Source: Rhodobacterales bacterium
GTDB taxonomy: Bacteria; Pseudomonadota; Alphaproteobacteria; Rhodobacterales; Rhodobacteraceae
Assembly (NCBI GenBank): GCA_002747035.1
Contig: PDRZ01000023.1
Location: forward strand, 23,575 to 87,574
Direction of reading: 5' to 3'
Length of the DNA stretch: 64,000 nucleotides
The position numbers and the translations under genes were made by a program. This document shows positions 54,505 through 63,830 of the stretch, piece after piece. Each line of letters starts with the position of its first letter. The first letter of the stretch is position 1. The notes beneath the pieces were generated by a model. The model had not been told where the DNA came from and did not search any database. It saw only the letters and a program-made list of their open reading frames with translations.

Positions 54505-56796
54505 TCAGTTCGGGTCGTCAACCCGCAGGGCGATCGAAATATCACCCCGGACCGGTTGTTCCCAGTTCACATGCACCTGATCGCCATTTACGCCCTGCTC
54601 AAGCGACACATAAGGCCATTCATGCCGCGTCACATTGGCCGCGTTCTTGATCTTGGACGTGGCAAGTAACGAAGATACCGACCGCGCGCGCCCCCCAAAG
54701 GGCAGATGCGGCGATCCGTCGATGACCCAGGTGGCGTCTTCGGTCGCCTGATGGTGATCGACCACATAAGGGCTGTGGGTGCCGGTGGAAACCAACGTGT
54801 ACTGGTTGTCTTCGAACTTCACGCCCGTGAACTTGGTCTTGTCCAGATCGGCAAAGCTGGTGTCCACCTCTTCCACCCGGTCAATCGCGCCGTGAATGGT
54901 ACGGAACGAATTGCCGATGACGGTCATGCCCTTGATATACTGGTTTGCACCAAAGGGTTTGACCACGATGAACCGGAACCACGGTGCGACGTCCGAACAC
55001 AGGAACACGTTCTCGGCGATGGTCAACTGTGAAAACGGCAGCCCGGAAAGGTCGGACGGATTCGCCTTGCGCTCGTTTGTCCATTCGATGAAACAGTTGT
55101 CCACATAGTTGGCGGTGATCGTCGCCCGGCAATTAGGCGCGGTCAGGATGATCCCCGCCACGCGGATGCCGTTGGATTCGCTGTCGCCCTGGAAAAAGTG
55201 GTTCCCCGTGACGATCGAACTGGTTCCGCCCAGCACCGCGAAGTGACGGAATTTCGACGCGCGGTTGTCGCGGATCTTGACGTCGCTGCCATTGGCCACG
55301 ATGGCCACCGTGCTGCGGTTCTGGCTGGGCAACCCGCCGTCATTGGACAGGAACTGGCACCGGTCGATCAACATGCCCTGACAGCCTTCGCCGGGGCTGG
55401 CCAGCCCGCGATCCTTGGGGCGGGTGACAAAGCTGTCGCGCAGATGGAAAATCAACCCCGACGGGGCCAGCAGAATGGCACTGGCCCGCCCCGAACACTG
55501 GAACTCCACGTCGGTGATGCCGAATTTGGACATCTGGCTGAAGCCGCTGAAATCCAGCATGAATTTGAACCGGGTAAACGTATAGGTCTGGGTGCCTTCC
55601 GCGTCATAAAGCGGCTTGGACAGGGTGATCTCCTGGGTCGCCTCGTTCTTGGCGCGTACATAGATTTCGCGCCCGACACCGTTGCCGGTGATCAATGATC
55701 CCACCTGAATATTGGCCACATTGGTCACCCCGGTCAACTTCAGGCTGTTGTTGATCGAATAGGTGCCCGTGCTGGTCACCACCTCATCCTCCCAATCCGC
55801 GCTGTTGGCGGCATAGAACTGACCATTGCGGATCATCCGGCGGGTGGCATAGCTGGTGCGGGTGCTGACCGCCGCCTGCATATCGACGGGCCTGGTCAAT
55901 GTGATCCGCCGCCCGCCAAGGTCAAGCGATTCATGGTCCACCCCGTTCAACAACGCCTGAAACGCCTTGCGAAAGGCCAGCTCTTCGTTGCCAAAGGCCG
56001 CGATATAGGTCGGCAGGTCATAATTCTTGGTCAACGCAAAGGTCGACTCCTCGGCCATGGTCACCGTGCCTTCGAATTCGACCTTGTTGTCAAAGGTCAC
56101 GGAATCGCCAAGGAAATAGGTGCCCGCGGACACCAGAACCTTGCGCCCGTTGGCCGCCGCATCCGCGGCTTCGAACGCCGGCTGGTCATCGGTTACGCCA
56201 TCGCCCACCGCGCCATAGTCGCGCACATCGACCCAGGCCATCATCTCGCGCAGGAAGGCGCTGGTGATATCCACGATCTCGATATCGTCGATCCGCACCA
56301 CGCCGCCGTTGGACCCGGTCAGGTCAATCCCGAAATGCCCGTAAAGCGGCTCGGCACCCCAGACCATATCGACACCGCCGCGATTGCCCGCGCCAATGAT
56401 GGCGGTGACTTCGACCACCTCGCCATACTGGGTCAGGGTCACCTGATCACCCACCTCGGTCAAACCGGAGACATGCGTACCCCCGGCCCCACCGGCCCAG
56501 GCCGCGATCCGCACATTGGGCAACGCGCCACTGACCGCCTTGATCCGGGCCTTGACCTGCAGGTAACAGCCGGGCAACAAAGGCGTTTCGCCCATGTAAC
56601 GGACCTTCTGAATACTGTCGATCTTCTGAAGCTCCAGACAGCCGCCAAAATCTTGGTCCGCCGGCACATAGGCGGCGTTCAGCGCATTTTCATATGTATC
56701 CGATCCCGGTGTGCCATCGCCGCTTGACCACAGGTCCAACCCGTTTGCGAACGCGGGCGGCATCAGAACCACGCCATCGGTAATTGCCTTGTTCAT
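54505..56796 (-). CDS. Large right-handed beta-helix protein (pectate lyase 3-like), no signal peptide
   Basis: A 763-residue protein from ATG 56796, which has AAAGGAAT upstream. The first 190 residues are a beta-rich region resembling a carbohydrate-binding or attachment module. At about 205 comes VDVRDYGAVGDGVTDDQPAFEAA, the Pectate_lyase_3 entry; then a long series of beta-helix turns (TVAIVANGSDVKIRDN, FAVLGGTSSIVTGNHF, GIILTAPNCRATITANYVDN). There is no signal peptide and no RTX repeat, so secretion is unclear; the build is like phage tail spikes or surface adhesins. No phage genes are around it. Function, ligand and location are unknown. Confidence 0.85.
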   Translation of the reverse strand: MNKAITDGVVLMPPAFANGLDLWSSGDGTPGSDTYENALNAAYVPADQDFGGCLELQKIDSIQKVRYMGETPLLPGCYLQVKARIKAVSGALPNVRIAAWAGGAGGTHVSGLTEVGDQVTLTQYGEVVEVTAIIGAGNRGGVDMVWGAEPLYGHFGIDLTGSNGGVVRIDDIEIVDITSAFLREMMAWVDVRDYGAVGDGVTDDQPAFEAADAAANGRKVLVSAGTYFLGDSVTFDNKVEFEGTVTMAEESTFALTKNYDLPTYIAAFGNEELAFRKAFQALLNGVDHESLDLGGRRITLTRPVDMQAAVSTRTSYATRRMIRNGQFYAANSADWEDEVVTSTGTYSINNSLKLTGVTNVANIQVGSLITGNGVGREIYVRAKNEATQEITLSKPLYDAEGTQTYTFTRFKFMLDFSGFSQMSKFGITDVEFQCSGRASAILLAPSGLIFHLRDSFVTRPKDRGLASPGEGCQGMLIDRCQFLSNDGGLPSQNRSTVAIVANGSDVKIRDNRASKFRHFAVLGGTSSIVTGNHFFQGDSESNGIRVAGIILTAPNCRATITANYVDNCFIEWTNERKANPSDLSGLPFSQLTIAENVFLCSDVAPWFRFIVVKPFGANQYIKGMTVIGNSFRTIHGAIDRVEEVDTSFADLDKTKFTGVKFEDNQYTLVSTGTHSPYVVDHHQATEDATWVIDGSPHLPFGGRARSVSSLLATSKIKNAANVTRHEWPYVSLEQGVNGDQVHVNWEQPVRGDISIALRVDDPN

Positions 56797-57113
56797 CCAA
56801 ATTCCTTTCCACACCACCGTCGGCACCCGCGTGGGGGCCAGGACCGGCCGATGCTCGGTTTCGTTGCTACACTCCAAACCGCGAAGGTCTCGCTGCCCGG
56901 ATGAAAAGGGAAATATCAACCGGATGTTAACGCAGCCTGAGACCACCGTGACGGTGGCGATGTGTGGGCGCAACGCACGACACAACGTACGGCGGGTTAA
57001 CCCATTTCCACGGGCGCAGCGTTAACATTTCCGGATCGTGACGCGGTTGCGCAACGGACGGAGGCGTAACGAACGCCCGCCATCCCGGGGGCGCACGCCG
57101 CGCTGCCGCGTCG

Positions 57114-57144
57114 GTGCCGCAGGGGTGCGCAAAAGTCACCCCCC
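57114..57144 (+). repeat. 31-base intergenic element, copy 3
   Basis: Reads GTGCCGC, AGGGG, TGCGCAAAAGTCACCCCCC. It matches copy 1 in all positions outside the five middle bases. It points away from the beta-helix gene, so its orientation relative to the flanking genes is not constant. Confidence 0.7.
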
Positions 57145-57155
57145 GCAAAACAGCA

Positions 57156-57183
57156 AAACGGCCACGTGTTAACGCGGCCGTTT
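57156..57183 (-). terminator. yqeY terminator
   Basis: AAACGGCC pairs perfectly with GGCCGTTT around a 12-base loop that contains GTTAAC; TTTT follows on the minus strand. It lies about 25 bases after the yqeY stop. Confidence 0.75.
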
Positions 57184-57205
57184 GGAAGGGGTCAAAATGC
57201 CGGGG

Positions 57206-57667
57206 TCAGGCGCTGAGATGGTCCTTGACCATCGGTCCCACCGCGCCGAAATCCATCTGGCCAGTGTATTTGGATTTCAGAACCCCCATCACCTTGCCCA
57301 TGTCACGGATCGAATTGGCCTCAACCTCGGAAATCGCCTCGGCCACCGCCTTGTTCACCTGTGCTTCGTCCAGCTGTTTGGGCAGGAATTCTTCGATAAT
57401 TCCAACCTCCGAGCGCTCCCGCTCAGCCAGGTCCAGCCGCCCGCCCTCTTCATAGGCGCGCGCACTTTCCTGACGCTGTTTGACCATCTTGCCCATGATG
57501 GCAAGCACATCAACGTCGCTGACGCCGTCTTCCCTGCCTTGGCCACGGGCGTCAATGTCGCGGTCCTTGATGGCCGCGTTGATCAGGCGCAGGGTCGACA
57601 GCCGTGCGCGGTCCTTGTCCTTCATCGCCTGTTTCAGGGCTGTACCGACCTGTTCTCTCATATCCAT
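57206..57667 (-). CDS. GatB/YqeY domain protein
   Basis: A 153-residue helical protein of the YqeY family, related to the tail of the GatB amidotransferase subunit. Features are REQVGTALKQAMKDKDRARLSTLRLI at the start and GVLKSKYTGQMDFGAVGPMV at the end. It may bind tRNA; its precise role is not known. It is divergent from carA over 193 bases, an arrangement that is common in Rhodobacteraceae. Confidence 0.93.
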   Translation of the reverse strand: MDMREQVGTALKQAMKDKDRARLSTLRLINAAIKDRDIDARGQGREDGVSDVDVLAIMGKMVKQRQESARAYEEGGRLDLAERERSEVGIIEEFLPKQLDEAQVNKAVAEAISEVEANSIRDMGKVMGVLKSKYTGQMDFGAVGPMVKDHLSA

Positions 57668-57860
57668 AATCCCATCCCCGGAATCTGTCTCAAGTTTTGC
57701 ACATTATCCGTTTGGCAAGCCCGATGCAACCATGTCGCACCCGCCCCAAACCCCTTGTTTTTCTGGCGTCTCGGGGCATTTTATGGTCTTGACCCCGCCC
57801 GGCACCGGCACTAGTTTCCGCACAATTTGCCAGCCACAACGATACCTCAGGAAACGCGCC

Positions 57861-59018
57861 ATGACCTCCCAAGATCACGCCCACCCGACCGCCTGCCTTG
57901 CCCTTGCAGACGGGACCGTCTTTTACGGGTGCGGGTTTGGTGCCACCGGGGATACCACGGCGGAACTGTGCTTCAACACGGCGATGACGGGGTATCAGGA
58001 AATCATGACCGACCCCTCTTATGCGGGGCAGATCGTAACCTTCACTTTCCCCCATATCGGCAATACCGGCACCAACCCGGAAGATGACGAAACCGGCGAT
58101 CCGGTGGCCGCGGGCATGGTGGTGAAATGGGACCCGACCGAGCCAAGCAATTGGCGCAACACGCAAAACCTGTCTGATTGGCTGGCCGCACGTGGGCGGA
58201 TTGCGATCGGCGGGGTGGATACGCGCCGGTTGACCCGCGCGATCCGGCAACAGGGCGCGCCGCATGTGGCGCTGGCCCATAACCCGGACGGAAAGTTCGA
58301 TACCGGGGCGCTTATCGCCAAGGCGCGCGGTTTTGCCGGGCTGGAAGGTATGGACCTGGCCAAGGACGTGACCTGTACCCAACCTTATCGCTGGAACGAA
58401 ATGCGGTGGGCCTGGCCGGACGGTTATGCCCGACAGGAAGCCCCGAAATACAAGGTGGTCGCGGTGGATTACGGGGCAAAACGCAACATCCTGCGCTGCC
58501 TTGCTTCGGCGGGGTGTGACGTGACCGTGCTGCCCGCCACGGCAACAGCCGAAGACGTGCTGGCCCACAATCCCGACGGGCTGTTCCTGTCCAACGGTCC
58601 CGGGGATCCGGCGGCAACCGGGGAATATGCCGTGCCGATGATCCGCAAAGTGCTGGACACCACCGACCTGCCCGTGTTCGGCATCTGTCTTGGACATCAG
58701 ATGCTGGCCCTGGCGCTTGGGGCCAGAACCATCAAGATGAACCACGGCCACCACGGGGCCAACCACCCGGTCAAGGAACATGCAACCGGCAAGGTGGAAA
58801 TCACCTCGATGAACCACGGGTTCGCAGTGGACAGCCAGACCTTGCCCGAGGGCGTCGTGGAAACACATGTTTCACTTTTTGATGGTAGCAATTGCGGAAT
58901 TCGAATGGCCGACCGTCCCGTATATTCCGTTCAACACCACCCGGAAGCCTCGCCCGGACCGCAAGACAGCTTCTATTTGTTCGAGCGATTCGCAGCGGAA
59001 ATGGAAAAACGCGCCTGA
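57861..59018 (+). CDS. carA: Carbamoyl-phosphate synthase small subunit
   Basis: The glutaminase subunit that supplies ammonia for carbamoyl phosphate, used for arginine and pyrimidines. The 385 residues match the family. The catalytic cysteine is in FGICLGHQM, the His/Glu pair in SVQHHPEASPGP, and the N-terminal half has TAELCFNTAMTGYQEIMTDPSY. The ATG at 57861 follows AGGAAA at a suitable distance. carB is not in the window. Confidence 0.97.
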   Translation: MTSQDHAHPTACLALADGTVFYGCGFGATGDTTAELCFNTAMTGYQEIMTDPSYAGQIVTFTFPHIGNTGTNPEDDETGDPVAAGMVVKWDPTEPSNWRNTQNLSDWLAARGRIAIGGVDTRRLTRAIRQQGAPHVALAHNPDGKFDTGALIAKARGFAGLEGMDLAKDVTCTQPYRWNEMRWAWPDGYARQEAPKYKVVAVDYGAKRNILRCLASAGCDVTVLPATATAEDVLAHNPDGLFLSNGPGDPAATGEYAVPMIRKVLDTTDLPVFGICLGHQMLALALGARTIKMNHGHHGANHPVKEHATGKVEITSMNHGFAVDSQTLPEGVVETHVSLFDGSNCGIRMADRPVYSVQHHPEASPGPQDSFYLFERFAAEMEKRA

Positions 59019-59133
59019 ATCCGGTTCTGACGGCGGTTTTGGCGATATTCAGCCCCATAGAAACTGCCCCTGCGGTATGAGAACATATACCAAACACCGC
59101 GCGAACATTAACGAACCAGAAAGGTTCCTTAAC

Positions 59134-59197
59134 TTAACAAACGGGTAACATGCTGAACAACAAGGTTAATATGCGTTATACTTAACGCATCGTTAAC
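59134..59197 (+). promoter_or_regulatory. CtrA sites upstream of the GspE-N/GT2 gene
   Basis: TTAACGCATCGTTAAC at 59182-59197 is a perfect TTAA-N7-TTAAC, 58 bases before the ATG. A second near-match, TTAACAAACGGGTAAC, lies at 59134-59149. The region is unusually AT-rich for this genome. Confidence 0.65.
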
Positions 59198-59254
59198 CAT
59201 GAGCACCCATCCTTACCTCAAAACCGGCACAGACCGAACTCTTGGGGTAAGAAA

Positions 59255-61168
59255 ATGACGTTCCAGACCGTCCGCCAAATTGCAGGAACCAGACCAATGG
59301 CCGAAGATTTCGGCCGTTTTCTGCAACATGCCGGACTGATCTCGGCCTCTGACCTGATGGCGGCCCGGGCGGTTCAGGCGAAAAGCCAAGGTTCGCTGGA
59401 TCGCATTCTGGTGTCCGAAGGGTTGCTGGATGCCGAAACCATGATCACCGCCCTGTCGCGGTATCACGGGCTGCCCCGTGTGGATTTGTTGACGCGCCCG
59501 CCTTCCGAAGATGTAGCCGATCTCATCCCCCTGCGCACCTGCCTCAATCACAGTGTGATACCTTGGCGAATGGAGGGGCACACGCTGACCATTGCCGCCT
59601 CGCGGGTCGAGGATTTTACCCGTGCGATCAGCCTGTTGCAGGATGTACCGGAACGGGTTGATCTGGTGTTTGCCCCTGCATCCGATATCCAGTCAGCTCT
59701 GGCCCGCATTCATCGTGCGCCACTGACCCGCGCGGCCTCGTGCCGGGTGCCCGAGGAAGAAAGCTGTCGGGATTGGGGCCGGACAGGGACACGTCGGCTG
59801 GCGCTGGTCCTCGCTGGCCTGCTCGCTCTGCTGTTGATCACCGCCCTGTTCCCGCGCCACGTGTTCGGCATTCTGACCCTTTGGGCTGCCTTCACGCTGA
59901 TCGTCGCTGCGGGGTTGCGGATCGCATCCTATGTGGCCCATGTGTCTTCTCCTCCCGCCGCCCCACCTCCGGTGATCAACACATCAGAGGTTCCCTTGCC
60001 CAAGGTTTCGGTGCTCGTCCGGCTCTTCAAGGAAAAAGAGATCGCCAGCCACCTTGTCACCCGCTTATCCCGGTTGACCTATCCCAAGTCCCTGCTCGAC
60101 GTGGTTCTGGTGCTGGAAGAAAACGATGAAACGACCCACGAAACCATTCGGCAAAGCACCCTGCCCCCCTGGATGCGTGTCATCGCAGTGCCGGAGGGTT
60201 CCCCAAAAACCAAACCGCGCGCAATGAATTACGCGCTGGATTTTTGTGACGGGGACATTATCGGGATCTGGGATGCCGAAGATGAACCCGACCCGGATCA
60301 GATCAGTATTGTCGCTGACCGTTTCCGATCGGCCCCGCGTGATCTGGTTTGTCTTCAGGGGGCTCTGGATTACTATAACAGCCGCCAAAACTGGCTCGCC
60401 CGCTGTTTCACCATTGAATACGCGGCCTGGTTTCGCCTCATGCTTCCCGGCATGTCGCGGCTTGGTCTGGCGATACCACTAGGTGGAACAACCCTGTTTT
60501 TTCGTCGCGATGTGTTGGAAGAGCTCGGGGGCTGGGATGCCCATAACGTGACCGAGGACGCCGATCTTGGCTTTCGCCTTGCCCGCCACGGGTATCGCAC
60601 CGAGGTTATTCCGACCATGACCGGCGAAGAAGCCAACTGTCGCCTATGGCGCTGGGTGCGGCAACGGTCGCGCTGGCTCAAGGGGTATATGGTGACCTAC
60701 CTCGTTCACATGCGTCGCCCGCTCAAGCTTTATCGACAACTCGGAGCACGTAAATTCTGGGGTTTCCAGGCGCATTTCGTCACCGCCTTGTCTCAATTCG
60801 TGCTGGCCCCGTTCCTCTGGTCCTTCTGGCTGGTGCTTCTTGGCCTGCCGCACCCGCTGGACCCGTTCGTGACCCGCGATGCGCTATTGGCCTTCGGCAT
60901 CTTGTTCCTTGGGATCGAGGTGATCAGCATCCTGGTCAACGCCACCGCAGTGTCAGCTCCGCGCCACCGCCATCTTCTGGCCTGGGTGCCCACCATGCAT
61001 TTCTACTACCCACTTGGGGCAATCGCCGCCTACAAGGCGCTTTACGAATTGATTTTCAAACCGTTCTACTGGGATAAAACCCAACACGGCCACTTCCTGT
61101 CAAGCAAGCGGCCATTGGTCCCCGCCAGCGATAAAAGTCCGGGTTTTACGTCTCAGAATCCAGCTTGA
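59255..61168 (+). CDS. GT2 glycosyltransferase with N-terminal GspE-N (MshEN-like) domain
   Basis: A 637-residue membrane protein. Residues 15-155 resemble the GspE N-terminal domain (LGRILVSEGLLDAETMITAL type pattern, here SLDRILVSEGLLDAETM, and LIPLRTCLNHSVIPWR), which in other proteins binds cyclic di-GMP. Two membrane helices (181-228) follow, then the catalytic part: VLVLEENDETT, DAED (340-343), NVTEDADLGF and RQRSRWLKGY (469 on), the D/DxD/TED/QxxRW-type set of processive polysaccharide synthases such as cellulose or curdlan synthase. Further helices close the protein. Likely a c-di-GMP-responsive exopolysaccharide synthase, by inference. Confidence 0.88.
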   Translation: MTFQTVRQIAGTRPMAEDFGRFLQHAGLISASDLMAARAVQAKSQGSLDRILVSEGLLDAETMITALSRYHGLPRVDLLTRPPSEDVADLIPLRTCLNHSVIPWRMEGHTLTIAASRVEDFTRAISLLQDVPERVDLVFAPASDIQSALARIHRAPLTRAASCRVPEEESCRDWGRTGTRRLALVLAGLLALLLITALFPRHVFGILTLWAAFTLIVAAGLRIASYVAHVSSPPAAPPPVINTSEVPLPKVSVLVRLFKEKEIASHLVTRLSRLTYPKSLLDVVLVLEENDETTHETIRQSTLPPWMRVIAVPEGSPKTKPRAMNYALDFCDGDIIGIWDAEDEPDPDQISIVADRFRSAPRDLVCLQGALDYYNSRQNWLARCFTIEYAAWFRLMLPGMSRLGLAIPLGGTTLFFRRDVLEELGGWDAHNVTEDADLGFRLARHGYRTEVIPTMTGEEANCRLWRWVRQRSRWLKGYMVTYLVHMRRPLKLYRQLGARKFWGFQAHFVTALSQFVLAPFLWSFWLVLLGLPHPLDPFVTRDALLAFGILFLGIEVISILVNATAVSAPRHRHLLAWVPTMHFYYPLGAIAAYKALYELIFKPFYWDKTQHGHFLSSKRPLVPASDKSPGFTSQNPA

Positions 61169-61784
61169 GCCGTGTCACGAACGCCCTGGAAATATGAGCT
61201 CTGAGAGCCGCAGCCGCAGCCTGTTCATCCCTGTTTTCAATCGCCGTGACAATGGCATCATGCTCTCCAAGCGCCACCTCTCCGCGCCCTTCAACCGCCA
61301 AAGACGTGGTGGCCATCAACGCCATGGACTGATGCACGAGGTTCAGTTGCTGCATCAGAAACCGGTTATGGGACGCCAGGTGCAATTGCCGGTGAAACCG
61401 CCGGTTGGCACGTGCAAGCGCGTTGGCGTCATCGACCAAAGCGCGATCCATTTCAACCATCTCACGCAGGACCCGCACTTCTTCATCCGTAGCATGCTTG
61501 GCAGCAAGCTGCGCGGCCAGAGCCTCAAGCTCGGCACGCACCACGTAAAGCTCGGCGAGCTGGTTGTGATCCAGCGACGAAACAATCAGGCTCCGCCCAT
61601 CACGGGTCAAAAGCGCCTGAGTTTCAAGTCGTTGCAACGCCTCCCGGATCGGCGTACGCGACACGCCGAAACGCTCCGCCAGATCGCTTTCCACCAACCG
61701 GTCACCGGGGCGAAACAACCCCATATCGATGGCCTCAAGGATGAGGGTATATGCGTCCTTGTTTGACGCTTTCATCTCTTTCAT
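61146..61784 (-). CDS. GntR-family transcriptional regulator (FadR/FCD type)
   Basis: A 212-residue regulator with a winged-helix N-terminal domain (RLVESDLAERFGVSRTPIREALQRLE) and an FCD-type helical effector domain with the metal-binding histidine pattern (ANRRFHRQLHLASHNRFL, GEHDAIVTAIENRD). The ATG at 61784 is chosen; MKAS at 61775 is an alternative. It overlaps the end of the glycosyltransferase gene by 23 bases in convergent fashion and is divergent from the HAD gene. The effector is unknown. Confidence 0.92.
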   Translation of the reverse strand: MKEMKASNKDAYTLILEAIDMGLFRPGDRLVESDLAERFGVSRTPIREALQRLETQALLTRDGRSLIVSSLDHNQLAELYVVRAELEALAAQLAAKHATDEEVRVLREMVEMDRALVDDANALARANRRFHRQLHLASHNRFLMQQLNLVHQSMALMATTSLAVEGRGEVALGEHDAIVTAIENRDEQAAAAALRAHISRAFVTRLKLDSET

Positions 61785-61889
61785 CACGCTAACCGCCCCG
61801 TTGCTTATCGGGTGAGTAGACCCTTTTCCGACAACGCCATCAACCCCGCTGTTATTGCGTCTTACCGCCGCATACGCTAGCGTCCGGCC

Positions 61890-62534
61890 ATGCCTAGGAA
61901 AAGCTTTTCTCACGTGGCCCATTGGGTCTTTGATCTCGACAACACGCTTTATCCGTCGTCGGCCCGGCTGTTTGATCAGATCGAAGTCAATATGACACGC
62001 TATGTCATGGATGCGCTGAAGGTTGAACGCGAGACAGCGGACCATCTGCGTCGCCACTATTGGGCCGAATATGGCACCACGCTTGCAGGGCTGATGCGGG
62101 AACATGGGGTGGATCCAACCCCGTATCTCACACATGTTCACGAGATTGACATGAGCCATCTGACCAGAGATCACGACCTGCGCAGTGCCATCAGCGCCTT
62201 ACCCGGTCGCAAGATCGTCTATACCAATGGCAGCGCCCCCTATGCAGAGCGTGTTTTGGATGCCCGGGGGCTTGAGGGCATATTTGATGCGATCTATGGC
62301 GTGGAACACGCCGATTTCCACCCCAAACCCGAGCGCCAGGCCTTCGAACTCATATTTGAAAAAGACGGCGTCGAGACTGCAAAAGGTGCAATGTTCGAGG
62401 ATGACCCACGCAACCTCGCCGTGCCCGCGGACCTTGGAATGAAAACCGTTCACGTCGCCCCCAGCCCGGTGGAGTCTGATCACATCCACCACCACACGGA
62501 CGATCTCGCCAGTTTCATAAAAAACATTATCTAA
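61890..62534 (+). CDS. Pyrimidine 5'-nucleotidase (HAD superfamily)
   Basis: A 214-residue HAD phosphatase of the pyrimidine 5'-nucleotidase group: WVFDLDNTLYPSSARLFDQIE (nucleophile aspartate), YTNGSAPYAERVL and KPERQAFELI with FEDDPRNL. It probably dephosphorylates UMP/CMP or similar nucleotides, including modified ones. A short divergent spacer separates it from the GntR regulator. Confidence 0.92.
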   Translation: MPRKSFSHVAHWVFDLDNTLYPSSARLFDQIEVNMTRYVMDALKVERETADHLRRHYWAEYGTTLAGLMREHGVDPTPYLTHVHEIDMSHLTRDHDLRSAISALPGRKIVYTNGSAPYAERVLDARGLEGIFDAIYGVEHADFHPKPERQAFELIFEKDGVETAKGAMFEDDPRNLAVPADLGMKTVHVAPSPVESDHIHHHTDDLASFIKNII

Positions 62535-62627
62535 TCAGATATCTAACAGGAACAAGAGGCGAGACAGCTTGTCTCTTGAACTTCCTTGCGGCATGGGATT
62601 AGGGTCCGGTTCAGGAGGGTTATGACC

Positions 62628-63830
62628 ATGAAACGTTCCCAATACGATATTGTTGTTTCCGGTGGCGGTGTTGCCGGGCTAACAGCGGCTGCTGTGTTCG
62701 GAACCGCAGGATTTTCTGTGCTGTGCGTTGACCCCACACCGCCTATCACCGAACGGGACGCAGAGGGATCGGATCTTCGGACCACCGCATTCCTGCAACC
62801 CTCGCAACAGCTTCTGGACGAAGCTGGCCTGTGGGATCGGCTTGCCTCTCACGCGACAGAACTTCAGATCATGCGGATCGTGGATGCGGGCGGAGCCGAA
62901 CCCGAACCCCGCCTGACCAAGGATTTCAACGCGTCTGACATCTCGGAAAAACCCTTTGGCTGGAACCTGCCCAACTGGCTTTTGCGACGTGAAATGGTGG
63001 CGCGTCTGGCAGAGATCGACAACGTCACATTCCGGCCCGGCACTGCAACGTCGGGGCTGTTCACGCGCGAAGGAGAAGCGCGGGTGATTCTGAGCAACAG
63101 CGAACAGGTATCAACCCGCCTTGTCGTTGCAGCGGACGGACGCAATTCAACGATGCGCGAAGCGGCGAACATAGCTGTTACAACAACGCGCTACGGGCAG
63201 AAGGCGCTTGCCTTTGCTGTGACCCATTCGATCCCGCACAAGAATGTTTCTACCGAAATTCACCGCAGCGGAGGCCCCTTCACGCTTGTCCCGCTGCCGG
63301 ATTATGATGGCCAACCCTCCTCGGCCATCGTCTGGATGGAACGGGGGGACGAAGTCGCTCGGCTGGCCGCGCTTGATCCCCCTGCGTTCGAATCCGAAAT
63401 GAACCGCCGGTCCTGTGGGCTTTTCGGACCGCTGACCTTGGTCTCGCGACGCACGGTATGGCCGATTATCAGCCAGGTCGCGGATCGTATGTATGGTCAA
63501 CGGCTGGCACTGGTCGCAGAAGCCGCCCACGTTGTGCCCCCCATCGGGGCGCAAGGCTTGAACATGTCTCTGGGTGATATGCGCGTTCTGCGCGATCTCG
63601 CGGTCAGCGATCCCGACCAGCTTGGCAGCCAAAGCATGCTGCAATCCTATCACCGCAAACGCCACCTTGAAATCAAGGTGCGAGTCGCTGGAATTGACCT
63701 GCTGAATCGCGCCTCCATGATCCAGGCACGCCCCCTGCGCAATCTACGTGCCGCAGGGTTGAACGCTATTTACTCGCTTGCCCCAGTGCGCAAAACCATG
63801 ATGCAAATGGGTTTGGGCGCGCGCGGTTAG
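62628..63830 (+). CDS. UbiH/UbiF-type FAD-dependent hydroxylase
   Basis: A roughly 400-residue flavin monooxygenase. The FAD-binding fingerprint is IVVSGGGVAGLTAAAV near the N-terminus, with the DG-type LVVAADGRNSTMREA in the middle and AEAAHVVPPIGAQGLNMSLGD near the end (the usual first residues are GDAAH; here AEAAH). Such enzymes hydroxylate the aromatic ring of ubiquinone precursors. AGGAGG lies nine bases before the ATG at 62628, which favours this start over the ATG at 62622. Confidence 0.92.
   Translation: MKRSQYDIVVSGGGVAGLTAAAVFGTAGFSVLCVDPTPPITERDAEGSDLRTTAFLQPSQQLLDEAGLWDRLASHATELQIMRIVDAGGAEPEPRLTKDFNASDISEKPFGWNLPNWLLRREMVARLAEIDNVTFRPGTATSGLFTREGEARVILSNSEQVSTRLVVAADGRNSTMREAANIAVTTTRYGQKALAFAVTHSIPHKNVSTEIHRSGGPFTLVPLPDYDGQPSSAIVWMERGDEVARLAALDPPAFESEMNRRSCGLFGPLTLVSRRTVWPIISQVADRMYGQRLALVAEAAHVVPPIGAQGLNMSLGDMRVLRDLAVSDPDQLGSQSMLQSYHRKRHLEIKVRVAGIDLLNRASMIQARPLRNLRAAGLNAIYSLAPVRKTMMQMGLGARG

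Larger units (their letters stand above)
56797..57205. promoter_or_regulatory. GTTAAC-rich region upstream of the beta-helix gene
   Basis: About 410 bases without a gene. They hold GTTAAC at 56926-56931, 56996-57001, 57021-57026 and 57168-57173, copy 3 of the 31-base element and the yqeY terminator. The density of GTTAAC is well above what chance would give in a 400-base stretch of GC-rich DNA. Confidence 0.55.
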
